A stretch of 64,000 bases of DNA from Pseudodonghicola xiamenensis DSM 18339 (GTDB lineage Bacteria; Pseudomonadota; Alphaproteobacteria; Rhodobacterales; Rhodobacteraceae): the NCBI RefSeq assembly GCF_000429365.1, contig NZ_AUBS01000002.1, forward strand, positions 360,099 to 424,098, read 5' to 3'. The translations under genes were made by a program, and so were the position numbers. The notes under the pieces were generated by a model, which saw only the letters and a program-made list of their open reading frames with translations, had not been told where the DNA came from and did not search any database. This document shows positions 7,009 to 15,227 of the stretch, one piece after another. Every line of letters starts with the position of its first letter. Position 1 is the first letter of the stretch.

Positions 7009-7805
7009 TGCCGTGCGCCATCGTCATCCATCCCGGTTTTCACAAGACCGGAACCTCGACCCTGCAACAGGTTCTGCGCCGGAACCGGGCGGCGCTAAAG
7101 CCTTATCTGCGCACGGTTCTGGGCCCGCAAATGCCCGACCTCCTGCATGCCGCTCGGGGCTATTCCACTTGGCGCGATCCCTTCACCCTGGACAAATTCG
7201 CCCACCGCTTTCGCGACTTGCTGCAGCGATTGGGGAACATGCCGAAGCGGGTGCTCTGCCTCTCGGCTGAGGAGCTGTCCGGCCATCTGCCCGGGCGCGA
7301 CGGGATCCCGGATTACAGCGCGGCCCCGGTGCTGGCCGCTGAAATGGCCAAGATCGTGGCCCAGGTGCATCCGGGCGTCCCGCTCAGCTTTTGCCTGACC
7401 CTGCGCCGCCCCGAAAGCTGGCTGCGGAGCGCCTATTGGGAGCATGTGAAATCCTCCTCGCTCACCCGCGACTGGGAAGATTTCGCGACCGACACCCGCG
7501 CCGGCGCCGATCTGGCGGCAGCGGCTGATCGGGTTGCGGCAGCGCTGCCCTGCCCGCTTCATCGCATCTGGCTGGAGCACTGCGCCGACACGCCGCTGGG
7601 GCCCGCGGCGCGCCTTCTCGATCTCTGTGGTGTCCCGGCAACTGTTCAGGCCACCCTTGTCTCGGTGCCCCGGGCCAATGCCCGCGCCAGCGATGCGGTT
7701 CTGCTTGCACTTCTGGCCGCCAACCGCGATTACACCGACCGCGACGCGCGCCAGGCTGCCAAGCGCGCCATCCTCAACGCCGCGCAGGAGACCAGCCGTG
7801 ACTGA
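7008..7805 (+). CDS. Sulfotransferase-fold protein (copy 2)
   Basis: 265 residues, overlapping copy 1 by one base. It has the same architecture: IVIHPGFHKTGTSTLQQVLR at residues 5-24 for the 5'-phosphosulfate loop and CLTLRRPESWLRSAYWEHVK near residue 130 for the 3'-phosphate site, here with the full R.P..W..S.Y pattern. The C-terminal helix YTDRDARQAAKRAILNAAQE aligns with LDDRALRAAKQALLTGRG of copy 1. Its end overlaps the GTG start of trmD, so it is translated in the ribosome-maturation operon. Confidence 0.68.
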   Translation: MPCAIVIHPGFHKTGTSTLQQVLRRNRAALKPYLRTVLGPQMPDLLHAARGYSTWRDPFTLDKFAHRFRDLLQRLGNMPKRVLCLSAEELSGHLPGRDGIPDYSAAPVLAAEMAKIVAQVHPGVPLSFCLTLRRPESWLRSAYWEHVKSSSLTRDWEDFATDTRAGADLAAAADRVAAALPCPLHRIWLEHCADTPLGPAARLLDLCGVPATVQATLVSVPRANARASDAVLLALLAANRDYTDRDARQAAKRAILNAAQETSRD

Positions 7806-8634
7806 CGACACACCCGAAGGCACACCCAAAGCCCCCAGCCGGTCGCTGGGCCGGATGGCGATCCGCCCGTCGCTGACGCCGCGCGAACTGATCACCCCGA
7901 CGCCAGAGCTTCACGGCGCCTGGACCGCCAAGATCATAACCCTTTTCCCCTCAGCCTTTCCCGGCGTCCTGGGCGAGAGTCTGACCGGCAAGGCCCTGCA
8001 GGAAGGGCTCTGGCAGCTCGAAACACTGGACCTGCGCCGCTGGGGCATTGGCAAGCACCGCAATGTTGACGACACGCCGGCGGGCGGTGGCGCCGGCATG
8101 GTGCTGCGCGCCGATGTGCTCGGCCCGGCGATCGAAACAGCCATGGCCGGCACCGGCCGCAACTGGCCGCTGATCTATCTGTCGCCCCGCGGCCGGCGGA
8201 TGGATCAGGCGATGATGCGCAGCCTGTCCCGGACCAATGGCGTCACCCTCATCTGCGGCCGTTTCGAAGGCGTCGACGAACGCGTGCTTGAGGAATACGG
8301 GGTGATGGAGGTCTCGCTCGGGGATTTCGTGATGACCGGCGGCGAGATTGCCGCCCAGGCGCTGATCGACGCGACCGTGCGGCTGCTGCCCGGTGTGCTG
8401 GGCAACCAGGCCTCGACCGAGGAGGAAAGCTTTTCCGCCGGCCTTCTGGAACACCCGCAATATACCCGCCCCGCCGAATGGAAGGGCCGCCCGATCCCCG
8501 AGGTGCTGATGTCCGGCCATCACGGGCGGATCGCCGACTGGCGCCAGCAGATGTCCGAAGAGATCACCCGCGTGCGTCGCCCCGACCTGTGGGAAGCGCA
8601 GCAGTCTCGCAAGGACGGCGAACAGGACGGTTAA
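7798..8634 (+). CDS. trmD: tRNA (guanine(37)-N1)-methyltransferase TrmD
   Basis: 278 residues from GTG 7798, which overlaps the preceding stop region; an alternative start is ATG 7855. Makes m1G37 in tRNAs reading CNN codons, using SAM bound in a trefoil knot. Motifs: AKIITLFPSAFPGVLGESL, the DTPAGGGAGMVLRADVL loop, LSPRGRRMDQAM, LICGRFEGVDERVLEEY, SLGDFVMTGGEIAAQALIDA, RPAEWKGRPIPEVLMSGHH. The extra N-terminal stretch of about 40 residues before the catalytic core is, as I recall, usual in Rhodobacteraceae TrmD. rpmE, which often follows trmD in this group, is not present here. Confidence 0.95.
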   Translation: MTDDTPEGTPKAPSRSLGRMAIRPSLTPRELITPTPELHGAWTAKIITLFPSAFPGVLGESLTGKALQEGLWQLETLDLRRWGIGKHRNVDDTPAGGGAGMVLRADVLGPAIETAMAGTGRNWPLIYLSPRGRRMDQAMMRSLSRTNGVTLICGRFEGVDERVLEEYGVMEVSLGDFVMTGGEIAAQALIDATVRLLPGVLGNQASTEEESFSAGLLEHPQYTRPAEWKGRPIPEVLMSGHHGRIADWRQQMSEEITRVRRPDLWEAQQSRKDGEQDG

Positions 8635-8708
8635 CCGAACGATTGCAGTAGCAGCCATCCTGGGGAATAGTCGCCAAAGTTGTAATGTTAATTTCGGGAG
8701 GCCGGGCA

Positions 8709-9044
8709 ATGGCAGGCAAATTCGAACTCTACAAGGACAAGGCGGGCGAGTTCCGCTTTCGCCTGAAGGCGGGCAACGGCGAGATCATTCTTGCCAGCGA
8801 GGGTTACAAACAACGTGCCAGTGCCGAAAATGGTATCGAATCGGTGCGCAAGAATGCCCCGGTCGACGAACGCTATGAGCGCAAGGATACCAGTTCCGGC
8901 AAGCCGATGTTCAACCTGAAGGCCACCAACGGCCAGGTGATCGGCACCAGCGAATCCTACAGCAGCGCCGCCGCGCGCGACAACGGCATCGAATCCGTGA
9001 AGAAGAACGCCCCCGAGGCTGCGCTGGTCGATCTGACCGCATGA
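8709..9044 (+). CDS. YegP-family protein (two DUF1508 repeats)
   Basis: 111 residues from ATG 8709, set by GGGAGG (8696-8701) 7 nt upstream; an in-frame ATG at 8685 lacks such a site. Two tandem repeats of about 50 residues: GKFELYKDKAGEFRFRLKAG...GIESVRKNAP and KPMFNLKATNGQVIGTSESY...GIESVKKNAP. This duplicated fold is typical of YegP/DUF1508 proteins of unknown function. It is separated from trmD by 74 bases and may have its own promoter. An imperfect GCCGCCC/GGGCGGC hairpin (9055-9084) lies just after the stop. Confidence 0.9.
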   Translation: MAGKFELYKDKAGEFRFRLKAGNGEIILASEGYKQRASAENGIESVRKNAPVDERYERKDTSSGKPMFNLKATNGQVIGTSESYSSAAARDNGIESVKKNAPEAALVDLTA

Positions 9045-9529
9045 CGCGATAGCGCCGCCCTCCGAAACCTTTCAGGGGGCGGCAGCACGCCGCGAGCCGC
9101 GGAAGCCGGCAAGATTGTTGAGTGCCTGTCCCGGTGGCTGGCCCCTGAAGGCCGGGGGCGGATGTGGCGGATGGTAAAGGCCGCAGTCGCCCAGCCGAAT
9201 GGCTTCGAACAATCGCCGGAGCCGATATGCGCCATCCCCCGGTCGCCCCCCTGCGGGCGCCGTCCCAGGCCATGGCACCAACCAGCGCGCGCCTGGGCCA
9301 GAGGATCGGCGCAACCTGAACCACCCCCCCAGCAGATGCGCTGATCGGTGTGCGCGTCGGACGCATTACCAAGCCCCGCCTTCCTCGTGCGAAACACGAT
9401 CAGCATCTCGACTATGACAGGCAAGGCAGACCCCTTGGTGTGCGGCCTTCATCCCTCGGGGAGCCTCGGTTGGAGTTTGGCGATGCCAGCCCCCCGGATC
9501 GGCGGAACACCCTATTGAGAGTTCAGGGC
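9045..9529. other. Gene-free stretch of 485 bases
   Basis: Apart from the hairpin after yegP, I see no supportable gene. Several overlapping frames of 60-155 codons exist on both strands, but none has a convincing ribosome binding site or recognisable motif, and Arg/Pro/Gly-rich translations suggest GC-driven chance frames. There is no tRNA cloverleaf, SRP RNA, RNase P or tmRNA core. It could be remnants of a decayed gene or hold an unlisted small RNA. Confidence 0.6.
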
Positions 9530-10297
9530 CTAGCCCATCAGGGCGCGACGAACCAGGTTCAGCCCGGCAATCAGCAGCACCACCAGGGTAAGCCGGCGGA
9601 AGGTGGCCTGTTCGATCCGATCATGCACCCGACCGCCCAGCCACATGCCCAAGAGCACCGGCACCAGCAGCGCCACCGAGAAGGGCAGCGTCGCCCGATT
9701 CAGGACCCCCGACCCCAGATGCGCCCCCAGCAGCGCCAGCGCGCCAAGCCCGTAGATCACCCCCTGCACCCGCACCTGTTCGATCTTCGGCGTACCGATG
9801 GCGGTGAGATAGGCCACCGTCGGCGGCCCCCAAACACCGGAGACACCGCCAATGGTGCCGGCGAAAGCGGCCACCATCGCCTCGATCCGGGAGGAGGGTT
9901 TGGCCATGTGGAATTTCATCCCGACAAGCTGCATCAGACAGAAGAGCGTGATCAGCCCCCCCAGCACCAAGAGCATCACCTGCACTGGGATGATCGAAAC
10001 CATCTGCGCGCTCGCCATCAGAAACAGGCCGCCCACGATAAGGAACAGCCGGAACCGTTTGATCGACCCGATCGCCGCCTCCACACCCTGACGCAGCGCC
10101 TGAATGCCATTGGTCGCCAGCGTCGGCAGGATCAGCCCGGCCAGCGCCACCTCGGGGGGCAGAAAGGTGCTCAGCCCCGAAATCAGGATCAGGGGCAGGG
10201 CAAAGCCCACCATCCCCTTCACCAGCCCAGCCACCAGGGCAAGAGCGAAGGCAAGGATCATCTGGTCGGGACTCATCAGGGCTGAGATCATATCCAT
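9530..10297 (-). CDS. TauE/SafE-family membrane exporter
   Basis: 255 residues, about eight hydrophobic segments. Typical TauE/SafE features: the paired half-repeats starting LALVAGLVKGMVGFALPLIL and AFAGTIGGVSGVWGPPTVAY, with G-rich kinked helices, and a C-terminal helix FRRLTLVVLLIAGLNLVRRA. Family members export sulfite, sulfoacetate or other small organic anions across the inner membrane; this substrate is not evident. Divergent from mcd, with which it shares the 177-base gap. Confidence 0.85.
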   Translation of the reverse strand: MDMISALMSPDQMILAFALALVAGLVKGMVGFALPLILISGLSTFLPPEVALAGLILPTLATNGIQALRQGVEAAIGSIKRFRLFLIVGGLFLMASAQMVSIIPVQVMLLVLGGLITLFCLMQLVGMKFHMAKPSSRIEAMVAAFAGTIGGVSGVWGPPTVAYLTAIGTPKIEQVRVQGVIYGLGALALLGAHLGSGVLNRATLPFSVALLVPVLLGMWLGGRVHDRIEQATFRRLTLVVLLIAGLNLVRRALMG

Positions 10298-10474
10298 GTG
10301 CCCGTCTTATCATCCCTGGACGGCGCTGCACTGCAAAATACGTCGCGCAACTATCGAACCCGACCAGAGACTTGAATGAATTTTTGTTGCGCTGCGACTG
10401 CGAAAGAATTAGGAGCAATCGACCGCCGCCCGCGCGGATGATTCATGTCTCATGATGATCAGGAGCCCAAGCCG

Positions 10475-12136
10475 ATGACCCAGACCGCCCTTCTTCCCGA
10501 CCTGCTGGCACTGACCGGCGCCGCGATCCCCTCTGCCGTGATCGTGATGGATGTCGCCAAGGCGAAACTGCGTGACGCGCTGAGCGAGGGCGGCAAGGTC
10601 TCGGCGGCGCTGCTGGAACAAAATCAGGCCGCCGCCCACGGGCTGTCCTGGCTCGCCACCTATGTCGAGGCGCTGCGTCAGATGCAGGCCTGGGCCGAGC
10701 GGCTGCAGGCCGAAGGCAAGTTCGGCGAGGTGGAACAATTGATCCACCAGATCGCCTGTGGTGAATACCTGGCCCAGATGCAGGGCGGCATCCCGATGAG
10801 CCAGGGGGAAATTCTGCGCCTGACCGCACTGGGGCTGAGCGCCGAGGACATGGCGCCGCTGCATGACGCCACCGTCGCCGCGCTGGTGGCCGGCGGCAAC
10901 ACACCCTCTGCCCGGGCCCGTCTGGTCGCCCTGATGCAGGAGCGTGCGGCGGAAACCACCGTCGGCGCCACCGGGCTGGAAGAAGAGCTGGAGATGATCC
11001 GCGACCAGTTCCGCCGTTTCGCGGTGGAAAAGGTCGAACCCTTCGCCCATGAGTGGCACCTGAAAGACGAGCTGATCCCGATGGAAATCATCGAGGAGCT
11101 GGCCGAGCTAGGCGTCTTCGGCCTGACCATCCCGGAGAACCTTGGCGGTCTGGGGCTGTCGAAAGCCTCGATGGTGGTGGTCTCGGAAGAACTCTCGCGC
11201 GGTTATATCGGCGTGGGCTCCCTCGGCACCCGGTCCGAGATCGCGGCCGAGCTGATCCTGGCCGGCGGCACCGACGAACAGAAGGAACATTGGCTACCGA
11301 AGATCGCCAGCGGGGAAATCCTGCCGACCGCCGTCTTCACCGAGCCGAACACCGGGTCTGATCTGGGCTCGCTGCGCACCCGGGCGGTGAAGAATGCCGC
11401 CGGAGATTACGAGGTGACCGGCAACAAGACCTGGATCACCCATGCGGCGCGGACCCATGTGATGACGCTGCTGGCGCGCACCGATCCGAACACCACCGAT
11501 TACCGCGGCCTCAGCATGTTTCTGGCCGAGAAGATCCCCGGCACCGATGAAGCCCCCTTCCCCACCCCCGGCATGACCGGCGGCGAGATCGAGGTTCTGG
11601 GCTATCGCGGCATGAAGGAATACGAGCTGGGCTTCGACGGTTTCAAGGTGAAGGGCGAGAACCTGCTGGGCGGCGAAGAGGGCAAGGGCTTCAAGCAACT
11701 GATGCAGACCTTCGAGAGCGCCCGCATCCAGACCGCCGCCCGCGCCATCGGCGTGGCGCAATCGGCGCTGGACGTGGCGATGCAATATGCGCTCGACCGC
11801 AAGCAGTTCGGCAAGGCGCTGATCAACTTCCCGCGGGTCTCCGACAAGCTGGCGATGATGGCGGTAGAGATCATGGTGGCGCGTCAGCTCACCTATTATT
11901 CGGCCTGGCAGAAGGACCACGACAAGCGCTGCGATCTGGAGGCGGGGATGGCCAAGTTGCTGGGCGCCCGCGTCGCCTGGGCGGCGGCCGACAACGGGCT
12001 GCAGATCCACGGAGGCAACGGCTTTGCGCTGGAATACAAGATCAGCCGCATCCTCTGCGACGCGCGGATCCTGAACATCTTCGAAGGCGCTGCCGAGATT
12101 CAGGCGCAGGTGATCGCCCGGCGGCTCTTGGGGTGA
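10475..12136 (+). CDS. mcd: (2S)-methylsuccinyl-CoA dehydrogenase
   Basis: 553 residues from ATG 10475 (AGGAG at 10461-10465); an upstream in-frame ATG at 10445 is possible. The C-terminal 390 residues are a full acyl-CoA dehydrogenase: LEMIRDQFRRFAVEKVEPFA, GLTIPENLGGLGLSKASMVV, TEPNTGSDLGSLRTRAVKNA, TGNKTWITHAARTHVMTLLA and the ending LQIHGGNGFALEYKISRILC...EIQAQVIARRLLG. The helical N-terminal extension of about 150 residues is the known hallmark of methylsuccinyl-CoA dehydrogenase, which oxidises (2S)-methylsuccinyl-CoA to mesaconyl-CoA in the ethylmalonyl-CoA pathway for acetate assimilation. Electrons go to ETF. Other pathway genes are not in the window. Confidence 0.87.
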   Translation: MTQTALLPDLLALTGAAIPSAVIVMDVAKAKLRDALSEGGKVSAALLEQNQAAAHGLSWLATYVEALRQMQAWAERLQAEGKFGEVEQLIHQIACGEYLAQMQGGIPMSQGEILRLTALGLSAEDMAPLHDATVAALVAGGNTPSARARLVALMQERAAETTVGATGLEEELEMIRDQFRRFAVEKVEPFAHEWHLKDELIPMEIIEELAELGVFGLTIPENLGGLGLSKASMVVVSEELSRGYIGVGSLGTRSEIAAELILAGGTDEQKEHWLPKIASGEILPTAVFTEPNTGSDLGSLRTRAVKNAAGDYEVTGNKTWITHAARTHVMTLLARTDPNTTDYRGLSMFLAEKIPGTDEAPFPTPGMTGGEIEVLGYRGMKEYELGFDGFKVKGENLLGGEEGKGFKQLMQTFESARIQTAARAIGVAQSALDVAMQYALDRKQFGKALINFPRVSDKLAMMAVEIMVARQLTYYSAWQKDHDKRCDLEAGMAKLLGARVAWAAADNGLQIHGGNGFALEYKISRILCDARILNIFEGAAEIQAQVIARRLLG

Positions 12137-12148
12137 GACACGCCCGGG

Positions 12149-12169
12149 AAACAGTCCGGAGGACTGTTT
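12149..12169 (+). terminator. Hairpin downstream of mcd
   Basis: AAACAGTCC (12149-12157), loop GGA, GGACTGTTT (12161-12169): a perfect 9-bp stem starting 13 bases after the mcd stop. The T-run is part of the stem and continues TT C, so it can serve as a terminator in both directions. Confidence 0.55.
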
Positions 12170-12244
12170 TCACTGGCGAACGGGCGTAGCCCGGGGAACC
12201 GACGCGCCCCGAGCCGTCGACCACAGATGACAACCCACCGGGAC

Positions 12245-12272
12245 AGGCGCCGCGAGGCGCCTTTCTCGTTTT
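12245..12272 (+). terminator. Rho-independent terminator (mcd)
   Basis: AGGCGCC, tetraloop GCGA, GGCGCCT, followed by TTCTCGTTTT. A perfect 7-bp stem with a stable loop and a T-rich tail makes this the best plus-strand terminator in the mcd/trmO gap. Confidence 0.7.
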
Positions 12273-12301
12273 CCGGGGCGCTTTCGGATGGGCGTGCGGT
12301 T

Positions 12302-12316
12302 GGGGGCGCTGCCCCC
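12302..12316. repeat. GGGGGC/GCCCCC palindrome
   Basis: GGGGGC-GCT-GCCCCC, perfect 6-bp arms. Third hairpin in the same 243-base convergent gap; short G/C palindromes like this are scattered through intergenic DNA of this bacterial group. On the minus strand it lies beyond the trmO stop and could end that transcript. Confidence 0.45.
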
Positions 12317-12379
12317 GTCGCGGCTGGCGCCGCGCCTCCCCCGCCGTATTTCGGACGAGAAGAAGGGACCGGGCACGCT

Positions 12380-12859
12380 CTAGGAGGCTGGCGGGATATC
12401 AATGCCCTCGAACCAGGGCTTGATGTCGATCACCGGGGTCATGTCGAAGGCATCGGTGGCGTCGATGCCGATCTTTCCAGTCTCGAAATCGAGCGCTGTG
12501 ACCCGCACCAAGGCCATCGCGACCGGATTGGGCCGCGCCGGCGAGCGCAGAGCGAAGGTACCGCGCGGGCCCGAGCCATGGCGCGGCGCCTGCACGATCA
12601 GGTCGCGGCGGCTTTGATCCATCCAGTAGAGCACCCAGATCCAGCGCCCGACCTCGAGCCCCTGCAGGCCGCAGGCATAAGCGGGATCAAGCTCGATCCG
12701 CGCGCGACCACCGCCCTGTTCGCGCGACTGGGTCAGGTTGCGCGGCGCCCTGCCCCGCGCCCAATCCGAACGGATATGTCCGATGAAGGTGATCTGGGCC
12801 ACGCCTTTGTCGCCCGGATCGAAGCCCAGCCGCTGCTCGCCCTCGCGCATCTCGTCCAT
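12380..12859 (-). CDS. tRNA (N6-threonylcarbamoyladenosine(37)-N6)-methyltransferase family protein (TrmO/TsaA, UPF0066)
   Basis: 159 residues. The start at 12859 is fixed by an AGGAGG site five bases upstream; longer in-frame starts up to 12940 would overlap recO. The beta-barrel SAM-binding fold is recognised from ITFIGHIRSDWARGRAP, GGGRARIELDPAYACGLQGL and the family signature RSPARPNPVAMALVRVTALD. TrmO methylates t6A37 of some tRNAs; other members of the fold have unknown targets, so the exact reaction is not certain. Convergent with mcd, downstream of recO. Confidence 0.8.
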   Translation of the reverse strand: MDEMREGEQRLGFDPGDKGVAQITFIGHIRSDWARGRAPRNLTQSREQGGGRARIELDPAYACGLQGLEVGRWIWVLYWMDQSRRDLIVQAPRHGSGPRGTFALRSPARPNPVAMALVRVTALDFETGKIGIDATDAFDMTPVIDIKPWFEGIDIPPAS

Positions 12860-12936
12860 GGCCACCCTCCTGTTCGACACGGCCATGAGAGACGGAGATC
12901 GGCGCAGGAGCAAGGGACAGAGTGTCGCCCCGCAGA

Positions 12937-13662
12937 TCACAGCCGGCGGGAAAAGAGATCAACAAACCTGCCGCGCGCCTCCGGCAGGGCGCGATGCCCC
13001 AGCGCCGGCGCCAGGCGATGCGCAAGGAAATAGCCGGTGGTGCGCAGCGCCTCGGCCACTTCGGCATCCGGCGCCGGCCCCTCGCCCAACAGGCAGGGCG
13101 GCAGCGGCAGCAACCGGTCGACCCAATCGCCAGCCCCGGCCCGCGATACCGCCCGGCCGGATTTGGGCGAGACATAGACCAGCCCCGAGGTCAGCCCGGT
13201 GACGGCGCAGGACGACAGATCGAGGCCGAAGCCCAGTTCTTCCAGCAGCGCCAGTTCCCAGTTGAGATAGGCAAGCGGCCAAATGTCGTCCTGGCCCAGC
13301 AGGTCCATAAGCTGTTCGCTGCGTCGATAGAGGCCCGGATGCGGCACCCGCTCGGGCAGGCAGAAGGACAAAAGCGCGGTGACGGCGTTCAGCCCGGCCA
13401 GGGACAGGCGCCCCGACAACGCCGCCGCCGCACGGCTGCGCAGCGGTTCGACCCGATAGCTCCCGATATGTTCTTGCAGCCGCGCCTGCCATTGCACATC
13501 GAGCTGCGCCCCCGGCTGCAGGATCGGCGCCAGCTTGCGGCTCGCGCCGCCGCGCACCACGCCGGCATGGCGACCGTGATCTTCGGTAAAGACCTCGATG
13601 ATCGCTGCGCTTTCGCCATGGCGGCGCATGCTCAGCAATATGCCGTGATCCCGCCACTCCAT
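12937..13662 (-). CDS. recO: DNA repair protein RecO
   Basis: 241 residues. N-terminal OB fold: [40 protein letters not shown] (the H-G-R/K stretch), [20 protein letters not shown]. The helical part contains [20 protein letters not shown] and CAVTG, where standard RecO proteins have Cys-rich zinc ligands; only part of that set is visible. RecO works with RecF/RecR to load RecA on SSB-coated gaps. Gene order era-DUF1491-recO on one strand is typical of Rhodobacterales. Confidence 0.93.
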   Translation of the reverse strand: MEWRDHGILLSMRRHGESAAIIEVFTEDHGRHAGVVRGGASRKLAPILQPGAQLDVQWQARLQEHIGSYRVEPLRSRAAAALSGRLSLAGLNAVTALLSFCLPERVPHPGLYRRSEQLMDLLGQDDIWPLAYLNWELALLEELGFGLDLSSCAVTGLTSGLVYVSPKSGRAVSRAGAGDWVDRLLPLPPCLLGEGPAPDAEVAEALRTTGYFLAHRLAPALGHRALPEARGRFVDLFSRRL

Positions 13663-13761
13663 CTTGCGCCGCCTCTCGCCCCTGAGCCCGGAGGGCCCGC
13701 TCTCTCTGTCAGGATACCCGAGGGGGTGGCGCCCGCAAGGGTGGCGGGGCCGGCAACCCGA

Positions 13762-14088
13762 TCAGCTCAGACCGTCCTCGTCCAGCAGATGGCGGCCACG
13801 GCGGTCCTCGACTTCGATCACCCAGAGGTCGGGATCAAAACTGCGCTGGCGGGCGACGGCCTCATCGACCGTGCGCTCTTCTCCGCTCGCCAGTTCGATC
13901 CATTTGCGGTCCCCGGTCATCAGATCGAACGAGCGTTGAAAGGCAGTGGCCTGCCCGTCGAGGGTGTTGAGCTTGACCAGAACCGCGCCGGCGGTGTCAT
14001 CGCCATGGGCGGTGACGAAGGCGGGGATATCGACCAGGCGCAGGCGGGTCAGATAGGCATCGACCCAGATCCGGGCAGTCAGCCGCAT
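13762..14088 (-). CDS. DUF1491 family protein
   Basis: 108 residues. Features of the small alphaproteobacterial family DUF1491: MRLTARIWVDAYLTRLRLVD, a G-D-D-T-A-GAVLVKLNTLDG strand pair and a C-terminal RQRSFDPDLWVIEVEDRRGR. Function unknown. It sits 5 bases after the era stop, so it is presumably co-translated with era and recO, but nothing shows a role in repair or ribosome assembly. Confidence 0.82.
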   Translation of the reverse strand: MRLTARIWVDAYLTRLRLVDIPAFVTAHGDDTAGAVLVKLNTLDGQATAFQRSFDLMTGDRKWIELASGEERTVDEAVARQRSFDPDLWVIEVEDRRGRHLLDEDGLS

Positions 14089-14093
14089 CAGCC

Positions 14094-14999
14094 TCAGTTC
14101 CCGTCCTTGAATTCAAGCCCCATCTCGGAATAGCGCTCGGCCTCTTCCAGCCAGTTCGGCCGCACCTTCACCTGCAGGAACAGATGCACCCGGCGACCGA
14201 GGAATTCCTCGAGCTCTTCCCGCGCGGCCTTGGAAACCGCCTTGATCGTCTCGCCCTTGTGGCCCAGCACGATGCCCTTGTGGCCATCGCGCATCACATA
14301 GATCACCTGGTCGATCCGGGCCGAGCCATCCTTGCGCTCTTCCCAATTCTCGGTCTCGACGGTGAGCTGATAGGGCAGTTCCTGATGCAGCCGCAGCGTC
14401 AGCTTTTCACGCGTCATTTCGGCAGCGATCATCCGCATCGGCAGATCGGCGATCTGATCCTCGGGATAGAGCCAGGGGTGTTCGGGCAATTCCCGTGCCA
14501 GCCATTTACGCAGATCGGCAATGCCATGGCCCCGCTCGGCCGAGATCATGAAGGTTTCGGCAAAGGGGTAACGATCGTTCAGCTCTTTCGACAGGCCCAG
14601 CAGGACCTCGGATTTCACCCGGTCGATCTTGTTGATGGCCAACGCCACCTTGCGGCCCTTGCCGATCTCTTCCAGCCCTTCGAGGATGCGTTCCACCCCA
14701 TCGGTGACGCCGCGATGCGCCTCGACCATCAGCACGGTGATATCCGCATCCGCCGCGCCGCCCCAGGCGGCGGCGACCATGGCGCGATCCAGCCGGCGAC
14801 GCGGCTGGAACAGGCCCGGCGTGTCGACAAAGACGATCTGCGCCTCGCCCTCCATCGCGACGCCGCGGATACGGGTGCGTGTGGTCTGCACCTTATGGGT
14901 GACGATCGACACCTTGGCCCCCACCATGGCGTTGGTCAGGGTGGACTTGCCCGCGTTGGGCTCTCCGATCAGGGCGACGAAACCGGCGCGTTGGGTCAT
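14094..14999 (-). CDS. era: GTPase Era
   Basis: 301 residues. G1 GEPNAGKSTLTNAM, G2 region HKVQTTRTRIRG, G3 DTPGLF, G4 NKID, then the C-terminal KH domain with VIYVMRDGHKGIVLGHKGET and VHLFLQVKVRPNW. Binds the 3' end of 16S rRNA and acts in late 30S maturation and cell-cycle control. In relatives era directly follows rnc; here a GNAT gene on the other strand separates them, so era must have its own promoter in 15000-15227. Confidence 0.97.
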   Translation of the reverse strand: MTQRAGFVALIGEPNAGKSTLTNAMVGAKVSIVTHKVQTTRTRIRGVAMEGEAQIVFVDTPGLFQPRRRLDRAMVAAAWGGAADADITVLMVEAHRGVTDGVERILEGLEEIGKGRKVALAINKIDRVKSEVLLGLSKELNDRYPFAETFMISAERGHGIADLRKWLARELPEHPWLYPEDQIADLPMRMIAAEMTREKLTLRLHQELPYQLTVETENWEERKDGSARIDQVIYVMRDGHKGIVLGHKGETIKAVSKAAREELEEFLGRRVHLFLQVKVRPNWLEEAERYSEMGLEFKDGN

Positions 15000-15227
15000 G
15001 GGGATCCTCTGGTTGAGCGAGCCTCCGGATAGAGGATCATAGGACTAATGACCAGAGCCGAACAAGACCGGAAGCCACCTCAGAAAAGAGCAAACCGCAC
15101 TCAGCTTGCGCTCACAAAGGGGTTTCCATCAGGCGGGGCCGCCGCGGCACTTTGAATTTCCGCAGGAACATGGCAAGAACATCCTGACACCAAGGCCCTA
15201 ATGGCACGCATCGAGAGAGGAGCCGGC

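Noticed and set aside
9350..10285. 311-codon plus-strand frame
   Set aside because: Antisense to the TauE-type gene; composition HQP-rich as expected for a shadow frame.
12922..14133. 403-codon plus-strand frame
   Set aside because: Antisense to recO and DUF1491; no signature.
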